Below, in pieces: positions 33,247 through 40,999 of a stretch of DNA of 64,000 nt. The stretch comes from JANWXD01 sp037446115 (GTDB taxonomy: Bacteria; Acidobacteriota; Terriglobia; Bryobacterales; Bryobacteraceae). Within the stretch, counting starts at the first letter, position 1. The number at the start of each line of letters is the position of its first letter. The DNA lies in NCBI GenBank assembly GCA_037446115.1, contig JBBIJF010000013.1, positions 52,677 to 116,676 on the forward strand, in the 5' to 3' direction. Position numbers and translations under genes: made by a program. The notes under the pieces were generated by a model. The model was not told the DNA's origin and searched no databases. It was given only the letters and a program-made list of their open reading frames with translations.

Positions 33247-34518
33247 TCATCCGGCGGGCGCAGGTGAATTGAGAAGGCGGTCGGTGCGGCGGAGGACTTC
33301 CTCGACGACGGCTTCCGGGGCGCGCCCATCGGCTTCGACGACCTCCACCGTGCCCTTTCCCCAGGGGCGCCACCGCTGCCGCATGCGGGGACTCACGGCT
33401 CCGGCAAAGACGATGATGGCGGGGGTGCCGCAGGCGGCGGCCGCGTGGCCTGCGGCGGAATCGTAGCCCACAAACAGCCGGCTGCGGGAGATGAGAGCCG
33501 CAAAGGCCGCAAACGAACCCTCAAAGGCTCGCACGGCGGAGCGGGCCGAGGAAGCGATCGCCGCCTCCACGCGCTGCGCCTCCTCGGCGTCGCCGCCCTT
33601 GTCCACCACCACGTCGGCGCGATCAGCCAGCGCCCGCAGAAGCTCCCCTTCGAAAGGATCCGGCAGCCGCTTGGCCAGATTCTTCCCGACACCCAGGCTC
33701 ACCGTGAGGGAGGGGCTCTCCGGGGCCCCCGCGATCTCCGGCAGGGCGATGTAGGGAACGCCGGAAACGCCAAAGGTTTGCTCCACCCACCTTCCGGCCA
33801 GACGAGCGAGCGGCTCGGCGCTGTCGCCGCCAAAGGCCCGGCTTTCGAAGAAAAAGTATCGCTCTTCGGGACATACGGGCAGAAGGCCGAGCTGGGTCAG
33901 TCGCGAGTCCGGATCCACCACAAGGGCAGCAGGCCGGTCCACCAAGGCACGAAGCTTGGGCCAGACGGCCAGTCTGTCGCGAAGCAAACCGGTACGACCG
34001 TAGGGCAACAGACAGGGCCGGATGCGGGGATCGGCGGCAAAGAGCTCATGGCTCTTGGGCCCGCCAACGAGGTAGATCTCTGAGGCCGGGAAAGCCGTTT
34101 TGAGCCCGTTCAATATGGGGCTCGTGACGGCGATGTCGGCGCCCAGCGTCACGCGGGAGAGCACGAAAATCTGCCGCACGGCCGCCGGGTCCCCGGAAAA
34201 GGGGGGCGTCCTCCGGATGCGCTCGTAGCGTGCTCGCAGCCCGGCAGGATCCGCACCCGGGTGCGCAAGCGCCACTACTTCGGAGAACAGTTGCGCGTAG
34301 GCATCACACAAACGTGGCTCAAAGCGGTCTGCCAAGCCCTCGATCAAGGTGCCGAACAGCGCTTCGGAAGCCTGCAGGGCGCGCGCCGGATCAGGGTCGA
34401 GAGCCTCGTTCACAAGCCGGCGGAGAACCTCCTCCGGCCACGGTTCGCCGCGCAGGCAGTGAGCCAGCAGTGTCTCTGCGGCGTGCCGGCACCACTGCAG
34501 CGGTGAGGGAACGTCCAT
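33247..34518 (-). CDS. GT9 (heptosyltransferase-like) glycosyltransferase
   Basis: 423 residues. About 110 N-terminal helical residues, rich in Leu, Ala and Arg, precede a GT9 domain. That domain opens IFVLSRVTLGADIAVTSPIL, continues with PASEIYLVGG near 165, and its donor half has SLGVGKNLAKRLP near 278 and FVGYDSAAGHAAAACGTPAIIVF near 360, the usual GT9 C-terminal nucleotide-sugar site. Relatives add ADP-heptose or other sugars in lipopolysaccharide assembly. The N-terminal extension is not part of the standard heptosyltransferase. ATG 34518 has a TATAAT element only 10 bases upstream within an inverted repeat. Confidence 0.85.
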   Translation of the reverse strand: MDVPSPLQWCRHAAETLLAHCLRGEPWPEEVLRRLVNEALDPDPARALQASEALFGTLIEGLADRFEPRLCDAYAQLFSEVVALAHPGADPAGLRARYERIRRTPPFSGDPAAVRQIFVLSRVTLGADIAVTSPILNGLKTAFPASEIYLVGGPKSHELFAADPRIRPCLLPYGRTGLLRDRLAVWPKLRALVDRPAALVVDPDSRLTQLGLLPVCPEERYFFFESRAFGGDSAEPLARLAGRWVEQTFGVSGVPYIALPEIAGAPESPSLTVSLGVGKNLAKRLPDPFEGELLRALADRADVVVDKGGDAEEAQRVEAAIASSARSAVRAFEGSFAAFAALISRSRLFVGYDSAAGHAAAACGTPAIIVFAGAVSPRMRQRWRPWGKGTVEVVEADGRAPEAVVEEVLRRTDRLLNSPAPAG

Positions 34519-34543
34519 AAGCCCTAAGATTATACGGGCTTAT
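34517..34543 (-). promoter_or_regulatory. -10 element inside a perfect 8-bp inverted repeat at the GT9 start
   Basis: ATAAGCCC (34517-34524) and GGGCTTAT (34536-34543) flank an 11-base spacer holding TATAAT on the minus strand (34529-34534). The left arm overlaps the ATG. The arrangement would suit a repressor site, or a hairpin at the start codon. Confidence 0.5.
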
Positions 34544-34559
34544 CACACGGACACGAGGC

Positions 34560-34598
34560 AAAAAAAGCTCGCCGGCTCCATAAACGGGCCGGCGAGCT
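34560..34598 (-). terminator. Rho-independent terminator, leftward
   Basis: On the minus strand an 11-13 bp stem (core GCCGGCGAGC with GCTCGCCGGC, 34567-34576 and 34588-34597) is followed by seven T residues. It can only serve a transcript coming from 34.6-34.9 kb on the minus strand, where no convincing gene exists, and it lies just upstream of the GT9 -10 element. Confidence 0.8.
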
Positions 34599-34860
34599 CA
34601 TGTCGGTCCGGTTGGGCACCGGCAGGAGGAGTGAAATGTGCGAACCCGACTTGAAGTTCAAGGCAGCCTTTCCACCACAAAAGGCCGCCATCTGTGAGCT
34701 TACGGCAAACAGCCTCAAGACGTACCCTTATCTTTTGGCGAAACCATCTGTTACCTGCGTACCGGCCGATCGGGCAAACTTTAGTACTAGGAAGCGACGA
34801 GTGCACAGAACGTGCAGAACTTCGCGAGTTGGTTGAGCGAACCCGTTACAATGGTAGGTC
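34599..34860 (-). ncRNA. Candidate leader RNA or small RNA ending at the terminator
   Basis: This gene-poor, locally less GC-rich stretch has several local hairpins: CCGGT/ACCGG around 34607-34621, enclosed by a GTCGG/CCGAC pair; a CTTGAAGTTCAAG palindrome; GGCAGCCTTT/AAAGGCCGCC (34662-34689); and TGCAC/GTGCA (34802-34816). With a leftward terminator at its end it could be an attenuating leader of the GT9 gene or an independent small RNA. I do not recognise a known riboswitch or 6S/SRP signature. No promoter for it could be identified. Confidence 0.35.
34636..34836 (+). CDS. Possible small protein of unknown function
   Basis: A 66-residue frame begins at ATG 34636 with a perfect AGGAGG (34624-34629) 6 bases upstream. 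The N-terminal half is unremarkable (MCEPDLKFKAAFPPQ), the C-terminal part is strongly basic (TRKRRVHRTCRTSR). Third-position GC is lower than in neighbouring genes, the frame is antisense to the candidate leader RNA, and I recognise no family. The good ribosome site may be coincidental. Confidence 0.3.
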   Translation: MCEPDLKFKAAFPPQKAAICELTANSLKTYPYLLAKPSVTCVPADRANFSTRKRRVHRTCRTSRVG

Positions 34861-34877
34861 CTAAGTTCCCGACCTAT
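34847..34877 (+). promoter_or_regulatory. -10-like hexamer and leader hairpin before the response regulator
   Basis: TACAAT (34847-34852) lies 30 bases before ATG 34883. The leader then contains TAGGTC/GACCTA (34855-34860 and 34871-34876), a 6-bp hairpin adjoining the start codon region that could limit translation. Confidence 0.4.
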
Positions 34878-34882
34878 GACGG

Positions 34883-35533
34883 ATGCCTGGTAAGACCCAA
34901 CCCAAGATCCGGGTGATCGTGGTTGACGATCACGCGTTGTTTCGGGAGGGCCTGTCGCGGCTGCTTCAAGGCGAGCCCAGCCTGGAGGTTCTCCCCCCCT
35001 GTGCCAGTGCCGACGAGGCCTTGCAAGCGGTGGAGTTCTCTGCTGCGGATGTGGTACTGCTGGACGACGACCTGGGAGGGGAACGGGGTCTGCGTTTTCT
35101 AGTGCAAGCCGGCAGACGGGGCTTTACGGCGCGTACTTTGATCCTGACGGCGGGCATGAGCGATAGCGAGGCTCTGGAGGCGCTCCGCTGGGGCGCAGCG
35201 GGAATCTTCCTCAAACGGAATTCCTACGCTTTACTGCGCAAGGCCATCGCTACGGTGGCGGCGGGTGAAGTCTGGGTGGATCAGCATTACGTACGCCTCG
35301 CCCTGAGCCAGGGCAACGGCGCCGAGGGCGACGTGCACAGGCTCACGGAGCGGGAGCGCCAGGTTGTAAGAGCAATCCTAGAAGGCCTGACGAATAAGGA
35401 AATCGCCGGGCAACTGGCAATCTCGGAAAGTTCCGTTAAAAGCACCCTGCACCAACTGTTCGCCAAAGCCGGGGTGCGAAACCGGGCGCAGCTGGTGCGC
35501 GTGTTCCTGGAACGGTTTCGGGATTATCTTTAA
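34883..35533 (+). CDS. LuxR/NarL-type response regulator
   Basis: 216 residues. Receiver domain about 8-125: VVDDHALFREGLSRLL supplies the acidic pair, the phosphorylatable Asp is in DVVLLDDD near 60, Thr in LILTAG near 88 and Lys in GIFLKRN near 110, so it should be phosphorylated normally. A GerE/LuxR helix-turn-helix follows (about 150-212: LTERERQVVRAILEGLTNKEIA, SESSVKSTLHQLFAKAGVRNRAQL). It is a DNA-binding transcription regulator; no histidine kinase is adjacent, so its partner is encoded elsewhere. It ends 5 bases before tRNA-His on the opposite strand. Confidence 0.93.
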   Translation: MPGKTQPKIRVIVVDDHALFREGLSRLLQGEPSLEVLPPCASADEALQAVEFSAADVVLLDDDLGGERGLRFLVQAGRRGFTARTLILTAGMSDSEALEALRWGAAGIFLKRNSYALLRKAIATVAAGEVWVDQHYVRLALSQGNGAEGDVHRLTERERQVVRAILEGLTNKEIAGQLAISESSVKSTLHQLFAKAGVRNRAQLVRVFLERFRDYL

Positions 35534-35537
35534 CTCC

Positions 35538-35614
35538 TGGGGTGGGTGGAGGGGCTCGAACCCTCGGCCACTGGAACCACAATCCAGCGCTCTGCCAACT
35601 GAGCTACACCCACC
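35538..35614 (-). tRNA. tRNA-His (GTG anticodon)
   Basis: The minus strand folds as a complete cloverleaf. The acceptor GTGGGTG/CACCCAC has the extra 5' G paired with C73 that marks tRNA-His. The D arm starts TAGCTCAGTTGG, the anticodon stem CTGGA/TCCAG encloses a TTGTGGT loop (anticodon GTG), and the T arm contains GGTTCGA. The 3' CCA is encoded at 35538-35540. Confidence 0.97.
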
Positions 35615-35737
35615 GGAACGCTTTCATTTTACCATAGGGGCCGGTTCGGCTCCGCCCCTGAAACCGTTCCGATCCCGGGTGCATCCGAAGGAACGGAACG
35701 CACCAAGTCGGACACTGCGAGCTGCCGCTGTTCCTCC

Positions 35738-36688
35738 ATGATACGGGCCGCACCGATCGTTCGCACCGGCTATGTCGAGCGGCGCCTGCTGCGTCTTTCC
35801 GAGTGGCTGCTGGTGGCCTACTTCGCCTACACGACCCTGCTTGCCTGGCTGTTTCGCCTCGATCCCATGCGCCGGGACGGGCTGACGGCCCTGAACGTGG
35901 TGCTGGTGGCGCTGGTGTGGCTGCTGGCTTCCACAGACGTGCGCTGGCCGGATGAAACGCTGAGTTACGTGCGGGACTGGCTGCCCGCCCCGCTCACCCT
36001 GGTCGCGTACTGGGAAATGAGCTGGTTCCAGCCGTCACAGCACGCCTACCGGTTCGAGCAGGTTTGGGTGCAGTGGGACCGATGGCTTCTGCACCACTGG
36101 AATCTGCGGGGATTGCTCGAGGGTACCGGCTGGTTGCTGCCTGCCCTCCTCGAGCTGTCTTACACGCTGATGTACACGATCCCTGTGGTCTCGGTAGCGA
36201 TCTTGTATCTGTCGGGCCGTCGCGATCGCGTGGATCGTTTCTTTTTCACCTTTTTGCTCGGCAGCCTGACCGCCTACTCACTGTTCCCGTACTTCCCTTC
36301 CGAGCCGCCGCGCTATGTTTTCCCCGGCCAGGACTTACCCGGGGTAGTGACCGTATTTCGCCAGTTCAATCTTTGGCTGCTCGATACCTTCGATATTCGC
36401 ACAAGTGTATTTCCCAGCGGCCACGTGACGGGGGCTTTTTCGGCGGCATTCGCCATGCTGCTGGCCTTCCCGGAGCGCAAGCGGGTCGGCGGGATGCTGC
36501 TGGTGCTCGCCACGAGCATTGCCATGGCCACCGTGTACGGGCGGTACCATTACGCCGTGGATGGGGCGGCGGGTTTTCTGATCAGCGTGGCCGCGGCCGG
36601 TCTGACCCTACATATGCAGCGGGCGGGCCACTTCGAAGCCACCCGGATACCGGTGCGCAAGCAAGCCTTGCGCCTGGCCGAGGGATGA
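35738..36688 (+). CDS. PAP2 superfamily membrane phosphatase
   Basis: 316 residues with six or more membrane helices. The phosphatase motifs of the PAP2 family are in the C-terminal half: SVFPSGHVTGAFSAAFA near 225-241 and YGRYHYAVDGAAG near 266-278, whose His and Asp are catalytic; YFPSEPPRYVFPG supplies a further conserved part. Such proteins dephosphorylate lipid phosphates such as undecaprenyl or phosphatidyl species, or act as phosphatidylinositol-type synthases in the inositol phosphoryl-ceramide branch. The start ATG 35738 lacks an obvious ribosome site. It is convergent with the second TonB-receptor gene. Confidence 0.88.
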   Translation: MIRAAPIVRTGYVERRLLRLSEWLLVAYFAYTTLLAWLFRLDPMRRDGLTALNVVLVALVWLLASTDVRWPDETLSYVRDWLPAPLTLVAYWEMSWFQPSQHAYRFEQVWVQWDRWLLHHWNLRGLLEGTGWLLPALLELSYTLMYTIPVVSVAILYLSGRRDRVDRFFFTFLLGSLTAYSLFPYFPSEPPRYVFPGQDLPGVVTVFRQFNLWLLDTFDIRTSVFPSGHVTGAFSAAFAMLLAFPERKRVGGMLLVLATSIAMATVYGRYHYAVDGAAGFLISVAAAGLTLHMQRAGHFEATRIPVRKQALRLAEG

Positions 36689-36711
36689 GCCGCGGCCGCC
36701 TTCCGTCGCCC

Positions 36712-39700
36712 TCAGAATTGCAGCCGCAGGGCGAATTGAAGGATGCGGGGATCTTCCGCCGAGGTGATCCGCATGAAGTTGGCGTTCGTCACCGTGCTGA
36801 CGGGCTTGCCCAGGTTCACGTTATTGAACAGGTTGAACACTTCGAAGCGAAACTGAAGGCGGAGATTTTCTCGTACGGGGAAGTCCTTGTGCAGGCCGAA
36901 GTCGGTGACGAAGGAACCCGGCGCCCGGAAGGTGTTGCGACCGAGGTTACCAAACGTGCCCGGGGCGTTCACCCGGAATGCGCTGCGGTTGAGGTACTGC
37001 TCGGACAGAGCGCCGTGATCGCGGCCTGAGGGCAGACTCGGGTTGGCGACGAGATCAGCGCGCTGCCCTCCCGTCCCGGTTCGTGCGTTGTCCTGTCCGC
37101 TGAGCACGGTGAAAGGAGGGCCGCTGCGCCAAGCCACGATGGAGCTGGCCGTCCAGCCGCCGAAAAGCAGGCGCGCGGCCGGATGCTGGAAGCGGAGCGG
37201 GAGTTCCCAGATTCCCGAGAAGTTGAACACGTGGCGGAGATCGAAGTCAGCCGGTCCCCGGTCGAAGCGCTGGTTGCGGGGATCGGTCACGGTCTCTCCG
37301 GTGGCTTTGTTGGCGGAGTTCTGGTTGTTGTCAATACTCTTGGCCCACGTGTAGTTGGCCAGAACCGTGAAGCCGCGGCTCATCCGCTTCTCGGTGGTGA
37401 GCTGCAAGGCGTGGTAACTGGACAAGCCCGCCGGTTCTACGATGGTGATCCGCTCGTAGAGGGGGAACAGCGGGCGCCGCTGGTTGGTCGTCGCAGTCGA
37501 GGCGGCGGGATCGGGAAACGGCGCATTCAGGTCGCGCAGACTCACCAGGGCCGTTCCCTGCGAGCCGGCGTAGGAAGCCCGCACCACCCAGTCCGCCGCC
37601 AGCTGCCGCTCGAGCGTCAGGTTCCAGGCCTGCAGGTAGGCATTGCGCATGTCCCGGGCGTAGACGAAGGCCCTGTGCGGCAGCACGAATCGCACGTCCC
37701 GCGGAGGGTTCAGCACGTCGGTCCCGACGGCGTCAAAGCCCACGACGCGGAAGGGGTTGCCGCCGGGGAAGTCGGCAAACGGATCGGCCATACTGTTGCG
37801 CTCGTTGCCGAAGATCTCCACCACAGTGCCAAACGGCCCCTGATTGGCCTGGCTGTTGGTTGAGATCGTGTTGGAGCGGTCAAAGAAGATGCCGTAACCC
37901 AGCCGCAGACTGGTCTTGCCATCGCCCGTCAGATCCCAGGCGAGCCCCAGCCGCGGGCCAAGGTTTCGCCACGCCGTGTCGTAGCCTCCTTTGGGCAAGC
38001 CCGGATCTCCGGGATACAGCACTCCGGGCGGCGCATTGGCAAAGCGTTGGGACTTGGCCTGGAGTCCCGCCCAGGTGGAGAGTTTGCCGAGCACATCCGT
38101 GTAGGGGAAGAAGGGCTCCCAGCGGAGCCCGAGGTCGAGCGTGAAGCGACGGGAAAGCTTCATGGAGTCGTTGAAGAACAGGTTGAAGATGTGAAAGCGC
38201 GTGTTTTTGAATTCGCCGACGCCCTGCAGGAAGCGGGCGAAGCGTCCCAGCATGAAGTCGGCGACGTCGTAGCCGGTAAAGGGGGCGTTGTTGGCCCACG
38301 TCCATTGTCCTTGTGCGCGGAAGTTATTGACGATGTCGCCTACGCCGTATCCATATTCGCCGCCGAACACAATGCTGTGGCGGCCTCTGGCCCAGCGCGT
38401 CGTATTACTGATTTGATACTCGTCGCGGATAAAGTTATTCGTATCTCCGGTGTTAATACTGCTGATGGACTGAAATGTCATGTGGTACTGCGTAAAGCGG
38501 TCCAGCGTGATGTTCACGCCCAGATCCTTCCAGTTTTTCTCCGGGTAGACCTGTGAGGCGGGCCCTTCCGTGTTGTTGTAACCGAAGATCGTCTGGTTAA
38601 TGAGAGTGGGCCGGAGAACGACCTGCAGGTTGGCGACGGCGCTGGTATTTCTCCAGTCGCGAATGGTGGTCGTCTCGTAATAGTTTCGCGGATTGAGGTT
38701 GCCGGGCTGGTGCGCCCGCGACCAGTAGCCGCGGCCCGACAGGCGCAGGTTGGGTCCGAACTGCTGATCCACTTTGGCCAGATACTGGTCATCGTCCAGG
38801 TTGAGGACTTGCGTGACCACCACCCTGCGGCCTGAGCTCGGCACGGGCATAAAATTGTCCACGAAAAACTTCGAGCCGGCAAACAGGCGTGAGGGCGGGA
38901 TGATGTTGCCCGGGAAGACGCCTCCGAGCGGGTCATTGAGCGGGCGCGGGAGTTCTGAGAAATCCCCCGACCTTTCCTTGGCGGTCATCACGTTCACAAA
39001 GCGCGAGGTGGGGCGCTGCCGCAGCCGGGTTCCCTGGTAGGAAAAGAAGAAGAAGGTTCTGTCGCGCCCGTCGTAGACGCCGGGAATCTTCACCGGTCCG
39101 CCCAGAGTCGCCCCGAACTGGTTCCGTTTCAGCCCGTCGTCCACTTTCTTTGTGGGGTTGGTCGGATCCACCGGGGCGAAAAAGTTCGCCGCGTTGAGGC
39201 GGTGATGCCGCAGATACCAGAATCCCGTACCATGCAGTTCGTTGGTGCCCGACTTGGTTACTGCGTTGACGATTCCTCCGAGGTTCCTGCCGAACTCGGC
39301 GCTGAAATTGTTGGTTTGCACGCTGAATTCCTGCAAAGCGTCCGGATTGGGCATAGGATTGGGGGCGTTGCTGTAATGGTCGTTGTTCTGCCCGCCGTCG
39401 AGAATGTAGTTGGTCGCATTGGCGCGGGCTCCGTTGACGGAGACGGGGACCACGCCGGGATAGGTCGTGCCGGAAGTTACATCGGCGCCGATGTGCAGCG
39501 CCACGCCGGCGACCAGGCGCATCAGCTGCGTCGGGTTCCTCCCATTGAGGGGCAAGTCGGCCACCCGGCGCTGGTCGATCACCGTCCGAAGTGTGGCATC
39601 CTCGGTGTTCACCGTCACGACACTTGCCTGCACCTCCACGGACTCGGTGATCTGGCCCACCTGCATGGTCACGTCCACCCGCGAGACTTCATTCACCTGC

Positions 39701-39990
39701 ACGCGAATGTCGGAGGCTTCGAAGCGACGAAAGCCGGGTGCTTCCGCAGTGAGCCGGTACGTACCGACGGGAAGGGAGCGGAGATGGTACGTGCCCAGCT
39801 GGTTGGTGGCGCCGGAGTACGACGCCATGGTCCCGGTGTGCTGGACGGTGATCCGCACTCCGGGGACGACAGCTCCAGTGGCATCGGTGACTACACCGGC
39901 GATGGAACCTGTCGTCTCCTGGGCACCTGCGGCCCCGGCCAGAGCCAGCAGGACCAGCGCAGTCGTCAAAAGCCCTGTCGCGCGATGCAT
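36712..39990 (-). CDS. Oar-like TonB-dependent receptor, divergent from the GntR operon
   Basis: 1092 residues from ATG 39990, chosen for its GGAAGGAG ribosome site. Signal peptide (about 1-24, ending AGAQE), carboxypeptidase-regulatory-like domain (about 26-110: GSIAGVVTDATGAVVPGVRITV), plug (about 120-260, with NGRNPTQLMRLVAGV and TKSGTNELHGTGFWY), then a beta-barrel ending LQFALRLQF. It is a homologue of the other receptor in this window but clearly diverged. It faces the GntR regulator and shares that intergenic region, so it is likely regulated together with the glycoside hydrolase and MFS genes. The ligand is therefore possibly a sugar or glycan. Confidence 0.93.
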   Translation of the reverse strand: MHRATGLLTTALVLLALAGAAGAQETTGSIAGVVTDATGAVVPGVRITVQHTGTMASYSGATNQLGTYHLRSLPVGTYRLTAEAPGFRRFEASDIRVQVNEVSRVDVTMQVGQITESVEVQASVVTVNTEDATLRTVIDQRRVADLPLNGRNPTQLMRLVAGVALHIGADVTSGTTYPGVVPVSVNGARANATNYILDGGQNNDHYSNAPNPMPNPDALQEFSVQTNNFSAEFGRNLGGIVNAVTKSGTNELHGTGFWYLRHHRLNAANFFAPVDPTNPTKKVDDGLKRNQFGATLGGPVKIPGVYDGRDRTFFFFSYQGTRLRQRPTSRFVNVMTAKERSGDFSELPRPLNDPLGGVFPGNIIPPSRLFAGSKFFVDNFMPVPSSGRRVVVTQVLNLDDDQYLAKVDQQFGPNLRLSGRGYWSRAHQPGNLNPRNYYETTTIRDWRNTSAVANLQVVLRPTLINQTIFGYNNTEGPASQVYPEKNWKDLGVNITLDRFTQYHMTFQSISSINTGDTNNFIRDEYQISNTTRWARGRHSIVFGGEYGYGVGDIVNNFRAQGQWTWANNAPFTGYDVADFMLGRFARFLQGVGEFKNTRFHIFNLFFNDSMKLSRRFTLDLGLRWEPFFPYTDVLGKLSTWAGLQAKSQRFANAPPGVLYPGDPGLPKGGYDTAWRNLGPRLGLAWDLTGDGKTSLRLGYGIFFDRSNTISTNSQANQGPFGTVVEIFGNERNSMADPFADFPGGNPFRVVGFDAVGTDVLNPPRDVRFVLPHRAFVYARDMRNAYLQAWNLTLERQLAADWVVRASYAGSQGTALVSLRDLNAPFPDPAASTATTNQRRPLFPLYERITIVEPAGLSSYHALQLTTEKRMSRGFTVLANYTWAKSIDNNQNSANKATGETVTDPRNQRFDRGPADFDLRHVFNFSGIWELPLRFQHPAARLLFGGWTASSIVAWRSGPPFTVLSGQDNARTGTGGQRADLVANPSLPSGRDHGALSEQYLNRSAFRVNAPGTFGNLGRNTFRAPGSFVTDFGLHKDFPVRENLRLQFRFEVFNLFNNVNLGKPVSTVTNANFMRITSAEDPRILQFALRLQF

Positions 39991-40099
39991 ACGCTTAGCT
40001 CCTTCCGGCGGCAACCGAAGGCACGCGCCCCGGTGAAGAGTGCCCGTTCACAGGACTGCTGCGCATCCGTTGCCTGCCGCGTAGAGATGTCGTATCCTG

Positions 40100-40128
40100 A
40101 TTGTATGCAGGAAGCATCCAATTGTCAA
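40100..40128 (-). promoter_or_regulatory. Consensus-like sigma-70 promoter of the second TonB-receptor gene
   Basis: Minus strand: TTGACA (40123-40128), exactly 17 bases, TACAAT (40100-40105). The predicted leader is about 100 bases to ATG 39990. It is the strongest promoter visible in the window and lies between the receptor and the divergent GntR gene, where the regulator would be expected to bind. Confidence 0.8.
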
Positions 40129-40199
40129 TGCTCCGGAGGCGGAATTTGCATCCTCGTCGTAAGTCCAGACAAAACAGAGCGTTAGCCTCCAAACCGGAG

Positions 40200-40973
40200 A
40201 TGTCGCTCAAGCGGAAAGCTTATGAGCACATCCGCAGCAAGCTGCTCGCCGGGCAGCTGCCGGCCGGCGCGGCCGTCTCGGAGTTGGCTCTGGCTCAGGA
40301 GATCGGCATCAGCCGTACTCCCGTCCGGGAGGCCATCGGCCGACTGGTGGCGGAGGGACTGCTCGAACACATCCCGGGGCGCGGCACCGTCGTGATCCAT
40401 CCCACGCGCCGCGATATCGTCGAGCTGTACGAGCTCCGGGAGGCGCTTGAAGTGTACGCCGTCGGCAAGGCGGCGCGCCAGCGGCTTCACGCCGAAGACG
40501 CCCTGAAGTTACGTTCCCTCTGCGAACAGATCCGGGCCATGGCGGAGGAGCTGCGCAGCTCCGGGCGGCCCCGGCTGGATGATGAAGAGATGCAACGGTT
40601 CCTCGCGGCCGACATGAAGTTCCACATGCTGCTCCTGCAGGCGGCCGGCAACCTGCGCATCATGAAGGTGGTCGCCGACACCCGGCTGCTGACCCGGATC
40701 TTCTCCTACCGCCGTGAAGGGCACGACGCCGCGCTGCTCGAGCAGATCCACCGATACCATCACGATGTGCTCGAGGCCGTGGAGGCCGGTGACGCCGCCA
40801 GGGCCATGGAGCGGCTGGGGGAACACATCCGGGCCAGCATGCGGGAACGCCTGGAGACCTATGAGCGCTGGACGAGAGAGAATGAGCTCCGGCGGCTGAT
40901 GCCGGTGCCGTTCGAAGGGCTGGAGCTCTGGGAGCCGGCACAGGGAGACGGCAAGCCGGAAGGAGCATTCTGA
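40200..40973 (+). CDS. GntR-family transcription regulator, FCD subfamily
   Basis: 257 residues. N-terminal winged helix (about 1-70: EHIRSKLLAGQLPAGA, LAQEIGISRTPVREAIGRL, PGRGTVV) and C-terminal FCD ligand domain (about 75-230: ELREALEVYAVGKAA, FHMLLLQAAGN with the metal-binding His, then HRYHHDVLEAVEAGDAARA). FCD regulators commonly sense sugar acids, lactate or similar carboxylates (UxuR, ExuR, GntR, LldR types). The gene precedes a secreted hydrolase and an MFS transporter and faces a TonB receptor, so it probably controls that uptake set. Start ATG 40200 fits the fold; earlier in-frame starts extend into the promoter region. Confidence 0.9.
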   Translation: MSLKRKAYEHIRSKLLAGQLPAGAAVSELALAQEIGISRTPVREAIGRLVAEGLLEHIPGRGTVVIHPTRRDIVELYELREALEVYAVGKAARQRLHAEDALKLRSLCEQIRAMAEELRSSGRPRLDDEEMQRFLAADMKFHMLLLQAAGNLRIMKVVADTRLLTRIFSYRREGHDAALLEQIHRYHHDVLEAVEAGDAARAMERLGEHIRASMRERLETYERWTRENELRRLMPVPFEGLELWEPAQGDGKPEGAF

Positions 40974-40999
40974 TTTTTGTCGCGTGTCGGGAGTGCGAG

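Noticed and set aside
34543..34806. 87-residue minus-strand frame in the intergenic region
   Set aside because: It runs through the predicted terminator and past its T-tract, so a transcript ending there could not encode its C-terminus. No family and no ribosome site.
34599..34860. A known riboswitch or 6S/SRP/RNase P RNA in the structured intergenic region
   Set aside because: I compared it by eye with c-di-GMP-I, cobalamin, TPP, SRP, 6S and RNase P landmarks and found none of the required conserved segments. It remains only a candidate structured RNA.
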